A stretch of DNA of 12,635 nucleotides from an uncultured Bifidobacterium sp. (GCA_937876495.1 CALEGL010000001.1:1-12635); one strand, 5' to 3'. Counted from the stretch's first letter, positions 1 to 7,025 are shown. The notes: generated by a model not told the origin, from the sequence alone. Numbers and translations are program-made.

Positions 1-1210
1 GCCCGACCACCGCCGGGCCGTTCTGCATGCCGTAAGCCGTCCGTCTGTCGCGCCAACGGGCCATCTGGCGACGATCCACGACAAGCATGGGAAGACGGGA
101 CAACGGAAGGCGCGCATGCCGACGAAGACGCCGGCGCGCCGCCACCGCTCTGCCGGGAGACGCCCATACCATCCACGGAAGCCTCAGCCGGCACCAAGCT
201 TCGTAGGGGCACTTGCCGACGAGACAGACGATGGCATGGACAATCGATGCGGGAAGGCCAAGCAGCCATACCAAAGGCCACCACGCAAGAGGTATATCCG
301 TGTAGCGATAGCGCTGCTCGGCCACAAGCCATGCCATCGTCGCACGCGTCTCTCGTGCATCCTCAAGAGGCATACCCGATCTGCTTCTGAGCCCTTCGAA
401 ACGCGCTCGGCGATGGGCCACGGCGGCCCGGGGAACGATGAGCGCGCGCCCGCCGCCCCGGCAGATGCGACGGCAGAAGTCGAAGGATTCGCCAAAGGTG
501 CCGAACCACGGATCGATCCCGCCGAAACGGGTGAGCGTCGACAGCGGGACGAGCGCACCAGCGAGGGAGACGGCGAAGACGTCCTGCCTGTCGTCGTACT
601 GCTCCTGATCCCTTTCGCCGTCGATGACCAGGGTCTCGCAACGATGACCATGCGCGTAGTAGCCGACCTCGTGCAGAAGCGTCCCATCCCAGGACAGTTG
701 CTTGGCCCCGATGATGCCGACGCCGGGAGTATTGCAGCGGGCATCAAGAAGACGCTCGAGACAACGCGGACCGACGGGACGCGAATCATCATGCAGCAAC
801 CACAGAGCGCTCACCGTCGGGCCGAGTCCGGCATGCTTCAGAGCGCGGGATACGGCGTCGGCGAAGGATTCCGCACCCGCCACCGAGACGATTCTGACGA
901 GAACCCCGCCCACTCGCCCCAAGGCTTGGTGAGAGGCGGAGTCCTCGCCCCCGGGCGAGGTACGCGGACCGTCGAATTCCGACGTCACCGGGGGTGATGT
1001 CGCCGACGAGCAGTCGGCGATCACCACCGTTCCGGGAAGAACGCTCTGTGACAGCACAGCCGATAGGGTGTCGGAAAGGAATCGCCGGTCCTCCTCGCAT
1101 GTGACGACGGCGGCGACGGTGGAGTCGACCTTCGGATGCCCCATCGGCCGACGGCCTGTGACGAGACGCGTGACAAGGCCCTCGATATCAGTGGTATCGG
1201 TCGAATGCAC
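1..1210 (-). CDS. Family 2 glycosyltransferase, C-terminus cut by window edge
   Basis: I translated the minus strand by hand: the frame is open from a GTG at 1210 to base 1, giving 403 codons with no stop, so the 3' end lies outside. Visible GT-A family 2 features are an N-terminal strand reading VAAVVTCEEDRRFLSDTL (about residues 33-50), the metal/sugar-nucleotide motif LLHDDSRP, the block GIIGAKQLSWDG, the acceptor block AGALVPLSTLTRFGGIDPWF, and the ESFDFCRRI plus AHRRA motifs that correspond to the family's E(D/S)xDxCxR and terminal histidine. A hydrophobic stretch (WWPLVWLLGLPASIVHAIVCLVG) follows, so the protein is probably membrane-associated. By family it transfers a sugar from a nucleotide sugar to a lipid-linked wall glycan; donor and acceptor cannot be read. 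Related actinobacterial proteins can be far longer, with a membrane region after this domain. It diverges from the LCP genes, which fits a role in making the glycan they attach. The GTG start is uncertain: GGGAGG abuts it with no spacer; ATG at 1144 is the next choice. Confidence 0.8.
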   Translation of the reverse strand, partial: MHSTDTTDIEGLVTRLVTGRRPMGHPKVDSTVAAVVTCEEDRRFLSDTLSAVLSQSVLPGTVVIADCSSATSPPVTSEFDGPRTSPGGEDSASHQALGRVGGVLVRIVSVAGAESFADAVSRALKHAGLGPTVSALWLLHDDSRPVGPRCLERLLDARCNTPGVGIIGAKQLSWDGTLLHEVGYYAHGHRCETLVIDGERDQEQYDDRQDVFAVSLAGALVPLSTLTRFGGIDPWFGTFGESFDFCRRICRGGGRALIVPRAAVAHRRARFEGLRSRSGMPLEDARETRATMAWLVAEQRYRYTDIPLAWWPLVWLLGLPASIVHAIVCLVGKCPYEAWCRLRLPWMVWASPGRAVAARRRLRRHARLPLSRLPMLVVDRRQMARWRDRRTAYGMQNGPAVVG

Positions 1211-1216
1211 CCTCCC

Positions 1217-1222
1217 AGTGTA
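1217..1222 (-). promoter_or_regulatory. Possible -10 element of the glycosyltransferase gene (leaderless?)
   Basis: On the minus strand TACACT ends six bases before the GTG at 1210, so a transcript starting at normal distance would begin on or next to the start codon. There is no good -35 at the usual spacing. A leaderless message would explain why the only Shine-Dalgarno-like GGGAGG has no spacer. This is inference from position. Confidence 0.25.
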
Positions 1223-1428
1223 CGCAAGAAGGCGCAGCCGACCTTCCAGAAGGCATCGGCCACCCCCTCGAAGCAAGGCGAGGCAGTGGAGGATTCCGAT
1301 AGACCTCCGTTCCCGCCAAGGCGCGGCGACCGACGGCGGACCTCCACTGGGAGGGGACGATGGGGCACGTTCCCTTCGCTCGGGACCGCGCAATCCGTCG
1401 CTTTTCAGGATTCCCCAATGTTTTGCCG

Positions 1429-1434
1429 TATGAT
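1429..1434 (+). promoter_or_regulatory. Possible -10 element for the LCP gene pair
   Basis: TATGAT lies in the only A+T-rich patch of the intergenic region, about 85 bases before the preferred start of the first LCP gene. TTTTCA at 1402-1407 is the nearest -35-like match, but its 21-base spacing is too long. The call rests on the -10 match and context alone. Confidence 0.3.
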
Positions 1435-1519
1435 TTAGTGGTTCGTTGCACGATGGACGGGAACACGCCGCGCTTTCCGAGGCATGATGACGGTTCGCGC
1501 CCCTGGAGGAAGGCCGAGC

Positions 1520-2917
1520 GTGGCTTCTCACAGGCGAAGGGTCATGAGACCCACGGTCCTCAGCGGCTGGAGGGCCCAGGCCCCCCGTCACGGAAGGAAC
1601 TTCCTCGTCCGTCATCGGCTGCGTACCGTTCTCGCGGCGGTCATCGCCGTCATCCTCGCCTTCCCAGCATCAATCGCGGCCGCGACCTGGCTGGATTTTG
1701 ATTCCTCGGTGAGCAACGGCAAGGTCGACGTCATCCTCCAGAACAAGTCGTCGTCGACCCCGACCCTCGTCGACCCCAACGCCGGCAAGGCCATCAATCT
1801 TCTGCTGCTGGGCCAGGACACCCGCGACGGGTCGGGGAACAGCTCCATCGGCGGCTCGGACGACAGCGGCCTGCACAACGCCGATACCACGATGGTGGTC
1901 CAGATCAGCGCGGACCGCTCCTACATCAACCTCGTGTCCATCCCCCGCGACTCCCTCGTGGACGTGCCGAGCTGCAAGACGTCCAACGGCACGATCCCCG
2001 CCCAGTACGACGTCATGTTCAATTCGGTCTTCGCCACCGCCTGGGCCAAGGGCGGCGATCTCGCCTCGGCGGCGAGCTGCACGATGAACGCCGTCAACTC
2101 ACTGACGGGACTGAACCTGCAGAACTTCATCGTGGTCGACTTCGCCGGACTGCGCGACATGATTGACGCCATCGGTGGCGTGAACCTCTGCATCCCGGTC
2201 ACCACGAAGGACTCCTACACGGGTCTGAGCCTGAGCAAGGGTCTGCACCATCTCAACGGCACGCAGGCCACCCAGTATGCGAGGATGCGCCACGGCACGG
2301 GCACCGACGGCTCGGACATCATGCGCACGACGCGCCAGCAGTACCTCGTCAAAGAGCTTCTCAAACAGGCGAGCGAGAAGAACCTCTTCACCCAGACCAG
2401 CCAGCTGTACCAGCTCGCCAAGGCGGCGCTCGACTCCCTGAACATCAGCAGCGGCATGGCGAGTACGGCCACCCTTGCGGGACTGGCGATGAGCCTGAAG
2501 AATCTGAACACATCGAAGCTGTACATGCGCACGGTCCCCGTCGAAACCGCTCCGCAGAACGTCAACCGCGTGGTCTGGACGTCCTCCGCCGATACCGTCT
2601 GGGCGAAGCTGCGCGAGGAGAAGCCCCTCACCGATCAGAGCACGTCCTCCTCCTCGTCCTCCTCGTCCTCATCGTCGGCATCCTCATCGCCCTCGGCATC
2701 GACATCATCGTCCTCGGCATCATCGTCCTCGTCGTCCACCGTGAACCCCACGACAGGCCTGATCACCACGTCCTCGGGCACCCTCATCGATCCCGCCACC
2801 GGCGGAATCGTCGACCCTGAGACGGGGACGATCAGGGATGCATCCACGGGACAGTACATAGGCATCGCCGACCGGTATCTCAACAGCACCGTATGTGCCG
2901 TTCCTGCGCAGGATTGA
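1520..2917 (+). CDS. LytR-CpsA-Psr (LCP) family wall-glycan ligase, serine-rich C-terminal tail
   Basis: Predicted phosphotransferase that moves an undecaprenyl-linked glycan onto peptidoglycan at the outer membrane face. From GTG 1520 it is 465 aa: a basic cytoplasmic tail, one membrane helix at about 37-57, then an extracellular LCP domain at about 92-345. LCP landmarks are LLLLGQDTRD (D100, R102), ADTTMVV, SIPRDS (R143, D144), GGVNLC, QYARMRH (R255, R257) and RTTRQQ (R269, R272), the arginine/aspartate set that binds the polyprenyl pyrophosphate and metal. A serine tract at 375-406 leads to repeats around NPTTG, DPATG and DPETG, then a short end with a cysteine. I chose GTG 1520 because GGAGGAAGG at 1505-1513 lies six bases before it; ATG 1484 would add 12 residues but has a poorly placed ribosome site. 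The second LCP gene starts 69 bp downstream, so the pair is probably one operon. Family assignment is firm; the glycan is unknown. Confidence 0.9.
   Translation: MASHRRRVMRPTVLSGWRAQAPRHGRNFLVRHRLRTVLAAVIAVILAFPASIAAATWLDFDSSVSNGKVDVILQNKSSSTPTLVDPNAGKAINLLLLGQDTRDGSGNSSIGGSDDSGLHNADTTMVVQISADRSYINLVSIPRDSLVDVPSCKTSNGTIPAQYDVMFNSVFATAWAKGGDLASAASCTMNAVNSLTGLNLQNFIVVDFAGLRDMIDAIGGVNLCIPVTTKDSYTGLSLSKGLHHLNGTQATQYARMRHGTGTDGSDIMRTTRQQYLVKELLKQASEKNLFTQTSQLYQLAKAALDSLNISSGMASTATLAGLAMSLKNLNTSKLYMRTVPVETAPQNVNRVVWTSSADTVWAKLREEKPLTDQSTSSSSSSSSSSSASSSPSASTSSSSASSSSSSTVNPTTGLITTSSGTLIDPATGGIVDPETGTIRDASTGQYIGIADRYLNSTVCAVPAQD
2641..2740 (+). repeat. Low-complexity TCC/TCG/TCA serine-codon tract
   Basis: About 100 bases of imperfect TCN repetition, broken by GCA and other codons, encode the serine-rich linker of the first LCP protein. 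Synonymous serine codons are mixed, so it is not a pure microsatellite, but its length could still vary between strains by slippage. It probably forms a flexible wall-spanning spacer. Confidence 0.75.
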
Positions 2918-2986
2918 CGCACCCCGGCGTCTCTTCCCCATCCCGACGTGTAGATGTGTGCTGAAGGGCGTCACGACGGAGGAAAC

Positions 2987-4384
2987 ATGGCCGAGGGAAC
3001 CACGGGATCGAATTCCGATGAGAATCCGCCCAGCTTCATTCCCTCCGGACTGCATGGACAGACGCATGAGACGCATGGACGCATAGTGCGTCACACCGTC
3101 CGCGACGCGGATGACGTTCTTCCTCCAAGCTTCACTCCATCCGCGCAATCACACCAGAACGGCGAATCGGCCGGACGGCCCCAGAGGTCCACTCATACCC
3201 GTTCCTCCGAGCAATCACCGTACGCTCCACCGGTCTACGAACCCAGTCACAGGCATGCGGAACGCGCATCGTCCTCAACCAGACGGTCCAGCAGACGGCC
3301 AGGCGGATCCGCCGGCATGAGATCGACGCGCCAGACCGTGAAGGGAACGCAACAGGTCGGAAGCACGCCGCGAGCATCCTTCTCCCGCGGAACATCCCGG
3401 AATCGCTTGGAACGCCGTACGTCACCCCAACGGAAGGGGCGGATTGGACGACGAATCCTGGTGGCCGTCCTCGTCATTCTGGCTCTGCTCGCCCTGCTTC
3501 TCTTCGGTGCGTGGAATTGGGTGAGCGGACACCTGGAGAAGGAATCCTGGCTGACTTCGGCCTCCGAAGACACCAGCGCGACCAGCTGGCTCATTCTCGG
3601 TTCGGACGAACGCGACGGCACGGCGGGCGGCTCGGCCTCGGACACCCCGGGATCCAGAACGGATACGATCCTCGTGCTCACCAGGCCGAAGAACGGATCA
3701 AGCTCCCTTATCTCCATTCCACGGGATTCACTGGTGACGGTGTCAGGGGTGTCGATGAAGATCAATGCCGTTGTCGAGACCAATGGCCGAAAGGCTCTGG
3801 TCGGAGCGGTCGAGGGCATCACGGGTCACAAAATCGACCATGTAGCGGAGATAAAGTTCGGAGGTCTCACGAAGGTCGTCGACGCATTGGGCGGCGTGAC
3901 TCTGTGCTATGACAAGACGGTGAACGACTCCTATTCGGGCCTAAACTGGAAGGCTGGGTGTCACCACGCCGACGGAACCACCGCCCTTGCCTTCTCCCGC
4001 ATGAGGTATGCGGACTCCGAAGGGGACTTCGGACGCGCCGCCCGACAGCGCAAGGTCATCGCCGCCATCGTGAGCAAGGCAACGTCCGCCACGGTGCTGT
4101 CCAATCCCTCGAAGGTGACCTCCGTGGCCTCTGCGGCGCTGGGCTCCATCACCGTAGATGAGAACACATCGCCGTCCACCCTTCTGGGCATGGCTCTGGC
4201 CTTCCGCTCGGCCACGGGGTCCGACGGTGTGACGGGAAGCGTGTACTGGTCCGATCCCGGATACTACGTCGCCGGTGTCGGCTCCTGCGTGCTTCTCGAC
4301 GCGACGAAGAACACGACGTTGTTCGATTCTCTTGTCGACGGCACCCATGACGCAGGAACGGTGGGAACGCTGGCGGAATCCTGA
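2987..4384 (+). CDS. LytR-CpsA-Psr (LCP) family protein with long proline-rich cytoplasmic N-terminus
   Basis: Second LCP protein, 465 aa from ATG 2987, chosen over ATG 2954 because GGAGG at 2979-2983 is well spaced from it. The first ~155 residues are hydrophilic, rich in proline, serine and arginine, and contain NPPSFIPS (13-20), LPPSFTPS (45-52) and PPVYEPS (81-87). One membrane helix follows at about 156-178, then the extracellular LCP domain: WLILGSDERDG (D207, R209), SRTDTILVL, SIPRDS (R246, D247), GGVTLC, FSRMRY (R338, R340) and GRAARQR (R350, R353). These are the catalytic and lipid-binding positions of the family. It lacks the serine/DPxTG tail of its neighbour, so the two are paralogues with different accessory ends and perhaps different substrates. 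It follows the first LCP gene after 69 bp and is probably co-transcribed. The basic N-terminus could be a docking or phosphorylation site; that is speculation. Confidence 0.9.
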   Translation: MAEGTTGSNSDENPPSFIPSGLHGQTHETHGRIVRHTVRDADDVLPPSFTPSAQSHQNGESAGRPQRSTHTRSSEQSPYAPPVYEPSHRHAERASSSTRRSSRRPGGSAGMRSTRQTVKGTQQVGSTPRASFSRGTSRNRLERRTSPQRKGRIGRRILVAVLVILALLALLLFGAWNWVSGHLEKESWLTSASEDTSATSWLILGSDERDGTAGGSASDTPGSRTDTILVLTRPKNGSSSLISIPRDSLVTVSGVSMKINAVVETNGRKALVGAVEGITGHKIDHVAEIKFGGLTKVVDALGGVTLCYDKTVNDSYSGLNWKAGCHHADGTTALAFSRMRYADSEGDFGRAARQRKVIAAIVSKATSATVLSNPSKVTSVASAALGSITVDENTSPSTLLGMALAFRSATGSDGVTGSVYWSDPGYYVAGVGSCVLLDATKNTTLFDSLVDGTHDAGTVGTLAES

Positions 4385-4408
4385 CCGAGAGGGTCCGAAG
4401 CCCCGGTC
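4383..4408 (+). terminator. Possible intrinsic terminator at the end of the second LCP gene
   Basis: GACCG (4383-4387) pairs with CGGTC (4404-4408) and GGG (4391-4393) with CCC (4401-4403), leaving a three-base bulge and a seven-base loop. The T-rich TTATT follows. The stem overlaps the stop codon. It is modest but correctly placed. Confidence 0.35.
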
Positions 4409-4492
4409 TTATTCCGATTCCCCCACCGCATCCCGCACCTCCTCGTCGCCTTCGCTTCCATCCTGCCCCTCCCGGATCCGCCGGTCATCCAT
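4409..4492 (-). CDS. Possible very short acidic ORF in the LCP2-ATPase gap
   Basis: A 27-codon minus-strand frame begins MDDRRIREGQDG and ends GESE, with a purine-rich GGGGGGAAACG just before its ATG. Its codons show the coding-like pattern of G at position 1, A-rich position 2 and G/C position 3, unlike random frames nearby. The frame is open upstream of the ATG back to a TGA at about 4555, so it could also be the end of a slightly longer or decayed reading frame. I recognise no homologue. Length alone makes this weak. Confidence 0.15.
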   Translation of the reverse strand: MDDRRIREGQDGSEGDEEVRDAVGESE

Positions 4493-4572
4493 CGTTTCCC
4501 CCCTGAAGCGCCCCCGCGACCACGCACGGCGGATTCCAGCGAAGCCGTAACCGCCTCAGGCACGATGATTCC

Positions 4573-6474
4573 ATGGCGCAATCCTCCGGCCGGCAGAGCA
4601 TGGACCCGACATCCAACCCGCGGCGACGCGGTTATGCCGGGGAGGACATGACACCCGTTCTGCTCGCAGCCGCACCTCTGACAGGTCAGATCATGCTGCT
4701 CGTCATGCTGCTCGTCCAACGGCAGTGGGCCTTCGCCGCGATGACCGTCACCGGAATGATCGCCCCCACGGTCTGGCTGGTGTCGGCGCTGAGGGGACGA
4801 CGCGGGATGCGGGATGGGGGAACATCCACCGCGGCACCCGCCCCTGTTATCGAATCGAAAGATCCGATAACCGCCCCGTCTCTTGAGAATCTGCTCGGCA
4901 TCGGAGGAACTCCTCTGGATGTCTGGCGATGTCTTGTCCGTCGCTGGGTGGCGGCGAAGGCATCCCCGACGCTTCGAGCGGAAATCGGCACGGACGAGCA
5001 TGGTTCGCCCTTCTTCCTCGATCTCGGTTCCAACGGACCCCATGCCCTGGTCGCAGGTACAACGGGGTCAGGCAAGTCCGTGCTGCTGCGGTCCTGGTGC
5101 CTTGCGCTCGCCGCGGCGAATCCGCCGGACCATCTGCGCTTCGTGTTCCTTGACTTCAAGGGCGGTGCGGCGTTGAACGACCTCGAGACGCTCCCCCATG
5201 TGATCGGCAGCGTCAGCGACCTTGATCTGTCATACGCGCGCCGAGCCCTCCGATCGCTGGAATCCGAGCTCACGCGCCGCGAACATCTGGCCGCACGCCA
5301 CCGAGTCCCCGACATACGTCGAATCGTCTCTCCCCCGCCGGTGATCGTCGTGATCATCGACGAGTTCCATGCCCTCAGAGGCCGTCTGCCCGACTACATG
5401 GATCGTCTGGACCGTCTCGCCTCCCTCGGCCGGTCTCTGGGCATGCATGTCATCGCGTGCACGCAAAGCCCTCTCGGGCAGGTGGGAGGGGATATGAAGG
5501 CGAACATGTCCCTCAACATCTGCCTTCGGGTCAGGGACGCCCTGCAATCCGTCGAGCTGCTTGGCGACGCGAAGGCGGCGGCGATCAGCCCTCGCGAACC
5601 GGGAACGGCCTACTGCAACGATGGTGAAGGCGTCACGCGCTTCCGATGCTCCGATGCAACAAGCTCCACCAACCTCGTCACCGCGATACGACGGGCGGCC
5701 GTCGTCCATGGGTCTCCCCCGCCGCCGCGGCTTTTCAGCGAGCCGCTGCCGCGCAGCCTGCCCGTTCTTCGAATCGGAGCGACTTCACCATCGACGAATC
5801 GGAGATCGGATGGCATCGGCGGCGTCGATGTGGTCATCGGACTGGCCGACGATGGGGAGCGGCTGTCCGAGGCCATCGTAAGGCTCATCCCCGGAGAGAC
5901 GGTCGTCATCGCGGGCGAGCCGGGACGGGGACGCAGCGCACTGCTGCAGGTCATCTCCAGGGCCGTGAACGGCAGGCGGGGCCTGCGCCCCTACCGCCCG
6001 GCATGCGCCGCCGCAGGCGCCGCGGGAATGGAGTCAGACCGTCACAAGCCGATCATGGATGAAGCCAGTCGCATGGATGCCCCGCCGACCGACGATGCCG
6101 GCGAAATCCGCCCCGACGCCATGACGGTCTGGCTGATGGACGACGCCGATGCCCCGCTCGACCCCATGTCCTCGGGGAACCTGCTTGACGAACTGAACCA
6201 TGCCCTGGGGACGCATCGATCGACGGCCGTGCTGGTGACGGCCCATCCCGACAGACTGCGCGTCGAGGCCGTGACGACGCGCGTCATCTTCCCGTCCGCG
6301 GACAGGGCGACCAATCTCATGAACGGCATCCCCTCCGCCGTCCTTGACGAGCTCGGAGGCGACGCCTGTCTGCCCGGCAGGGCGGTGATGATCGGGCGCA
6401 AGGGCACGATGCCCGTGCAATGCGCCCTCCGCGTGGAGACGGTTCATGCGGAGACGGTTGACGAAAATCCTTGA
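4573..6474 (+). CDS. Membrane-anchored EccC/EssC-like FtsK/SpoIIIE ATPase
   Basis: 633 aa. Two membrane helices near the N-terminus (about 28-48 and 52-72) precede a cytoplasmic FtsK/SpoIIIE ATPase domain: Walker A GTTGSGKS (162-169), the family block FLDFKGGAAL (192-201), LPHVIGSVSDLD (208-218), RALRSLESELTRRE (224-237) and Walker B VIVVIIDEF (D263, E264). The GSGKS, DFKGGAA, LPH-DLD and L-RRE order is typical of type VII secretion ATPases (EccC/EssC) more than of the DNA translocase FtsK, and no FtsK gamma domain is visible. A second ATPase-like module starts near residue 440 with GEPGRGRSA, where the Walker lysine is arginine (R454), and VWLMDDAD (519-526); it looks degenerate. EccC usually carries three such modules, so this is a short form. 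Expected role is driving export or assembly of a membrane complex; the substrate is unknown and no WXG100 gene lies nearby. ATG 4573 has a poor ribosome site; ATG 4648, with GGAGG just upstream, is an alternative that keeps the ATPase intact but removes part of the first helix region's lead-in. Confidence 0.85.
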   Translation: MAQSSGRQSMDPTSNPRRRGYAGEDMTPVLLAAAPLTGQIMLLVMLLVQRQWAFAAMTVTGMIAPTVWLVSALRGRRGMRDGGTSTAAPAPVIESKDPITAPSLENLLGIGGTPLDVWRCLVRRWVAAKASPTLRAEIGTDEHGSPFFLDLGSNGPHALVAGTTGSGKSVLLRSWCLALAAANPPDHLRFVFLDFKGGAALNDLETLPHVIGSVSDLDLSYARRALRSLESELTRREHLAARHRVPDIRRIVSPPPVIVVIIDEFHALRGRLPDYMDRLDRLASLGRSLGMHVIACTQSPLGQVGGDMKANMSLNICLRVRDALQSVELLGDAKAAAISPREPGTAYCNDGEGVTRFRCSDATSSTNLVTAIRRAAVVHGSPPPPRLFSEPLPRSLPVLRIGATSPSTNRRSDGIGGVDVVIGLADDGERLSEAIVRLIPGETVVIAGEPGRGRSALLQVISRAVNGRRGLRPYRPACAAAGAAGMESDRHKPIMDEASRMDAPPTDDAGEIRPDAMTVWLMDDADAPLDPMSSGNLLDELNHALGTHRSTAVLVTAHPDRLRVEAVTTRVIFPSADRATNLMNGIPSAVLDELGGDACLPGRAVMIGRKGTMPVQCALRVETVHAETVDENP

Positions 6475-6500
6475 AAAGTGCGGATGTTCGTGCTTACCTG
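6471..6500 (+). promoter_or_regulatory. Candidate whiB1 promoter
   Basis: TTGAAA at 6471-6476, overlapping the ATPase stop codon, is followed after 18 bases by TACCTG at 6495-6500. The surrounding leader to 6540 is A+T-rich compared with the rest of the window, with another TACATA-type element near 6510, so the exact -10 is unsure. A separate promoter fits the distinct regulation expected of whiB1-type genes. Confidence 0.4.
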
Positions 6501-6556
6501 ATACAGGATTACATACATATCGGTCATCGTCGGATGACTCGAGGAAGGCAGAAGTC

Positions 6557-6835
6557 ATGAGCAGTGCTTTCGACTGGAGGGCCAAGGCCGCGTGCCGCGA
6601 CAAGGATCCGGAGCTGTTCTTCCCGGTGGGCAACACGGGCGCCGCGTATCAGCAGATCGAGGAGGCCAAGGCCGTCTGCCGCACCTGCAAGGTCATCGAT
6701 GCATGCCTCAAATGCGCTCTGGACACCAATCAGGACTATGGAGTGTGGGGCGGTCTGAGCGAGGACGAGCGTCGGGCGCTCAAGCGCCGTGCCATGCGGG
6801 CGCGCAGGTCGCAGAACATGCAGATGCAGATCTGA
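6557..6835 (+). CDS. whiB1: WhiB1/WblE-type iron-sulfur transcriptional regulator
   Basis: 92 aa from ATG 6557, with GAGGAAGG at 6541-6548 eight bases upstream. Four cysteines (C13, C41, C44, C50) have the WhiB spacing C...CxxC-x5-C and would hold a 4Fe-4S cluster; C53 is an additional cysteine. GVWGG (62-66) is the family turn, and SEDERRALKRRAMRARR after it is the basic DNA-contacting tail. The blocks DPELFFPVGNTG, QIEEAKAVC and GVWGGLSEDERRA match WhiB1 of mycobacteria and WblE of Streptomyces more closely than the WhiB2, WhiB3 or WhiB7 subfamilies. Members bind the primary sigma factor and respond to nitric oxide or redox through the cluster; WhiB1 is essential in M. tuberculosis. A PdtaS-type kinase gene lies convergently downstream, the same neighbour as in M. 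tuberculosis. The frame is open upstream to 6446 but that extension has no family support. Confidence 0.93.
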   Translation: MSSAFDWRAKAACRDKDPELFFPVGNTGAAYQQIEEAKAVCRTCKVIDACLKCALDTNQDYGVWGGLSEDERRALKRRAMRARRSQNMQMQI

Positions 6836-6843
6836 GTGATGGA

Positions 6844-6864
6844 TCGGACGGTTCGCCCGTCCGA
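6844..6864 (+). terminator. Hairpin just after whiB1
   Basis: TCGGACGG pairs perfectly with CCGTCCGA around a five-base TTCGC loop, nine bases past the whiB1 stop. There is no T tract. It may stabilise the whiB1 3' end or act together with the larger hairpin downstream. Confidence 0.5.
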
Positions 6865-6874
6865 CACCGTGCAA

Positions 6875-6916
6875 CGATGAGGGGTTCCGGCGGTTCGTCG
6901 CCGGGACCCCTCGTCG
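6875..6916. terminator. Strong 18-bp hairpin between convergent whiB1 and pdtaS-like genes
   Basis: Arms 6875-6892 and 6899-6916 pair along 18 bp (two G-T wobbles when read on the plus strand) with a six-base GTTCGT loop. No clear T tract follows, as is common for high-GC actinobacterial terminators. It sits between convergent genes and could stop transcription from either side. Confidence 0.7.
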
Positions 6917-7025
6917 TTCCCTGCACGGCATCCGTCACGTCCTCGGCGCCGCCAACGCCGGGGAATCACAGTCGATGAAACAGTCCCGTGGACGCCGTCG
7001 AAGCGCCATCAACGAGGGCGGCGGA

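Larger units (their letters stand above)
1211..1519. other. Divergent intergenic region between glycosyltransferase and LCP gene
   Basis: About 310 bp with no convincing gene. Several frames stay open here, including an upstream extension of the glycosyltransferase frame, but they give arginine- and proline-rich translations without recognisable motifs. The A+T-richest part is about 1401-1445, where promoters for either direction would be expected. Candidate -10 elements are listed separately. I see no riboswitch or tRNA-like structure. Confidence 0.5.

Noticed and set aside
184..792. Minus-strand open frame of 202 codons
   Set aside because: It overlaps the glycosyltransferase in another frame of the same strand and shows no recognisable motifs; the motif-bearing frame is the one open to base 1.
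116..997. Long plus-strand open frame of 293 codons
   Set aside because: It is antisense to the glycosyltransferase, whose minus-strand frame has clear family motifs; the plus frame is arginine/proline-rich without any.
1211..1450. Upstream extension of the glycosyltransferase frame
   Set aside because: No stop is seen to about 1440, but the translation is low in family-like sequence, has no usable start with a ribosome site, and would cover the likely promoter region.
2641..2740. CRISPR or satellite array
   Set aside because: It is a degenerate serine-codon tract in frame, without spacers.
2750..2880. LPXTG sortase signal in the first LCP protein
   Set aside because: The TG motifs are DPxTG-like, repeated, and not followed by a hydrophobic helix and basic tail.
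4264..5043. 259-codon minus-strand open frame
   Set aside because: Antisense to the LCP2 end and the ATPase N-terminus; no motifs.
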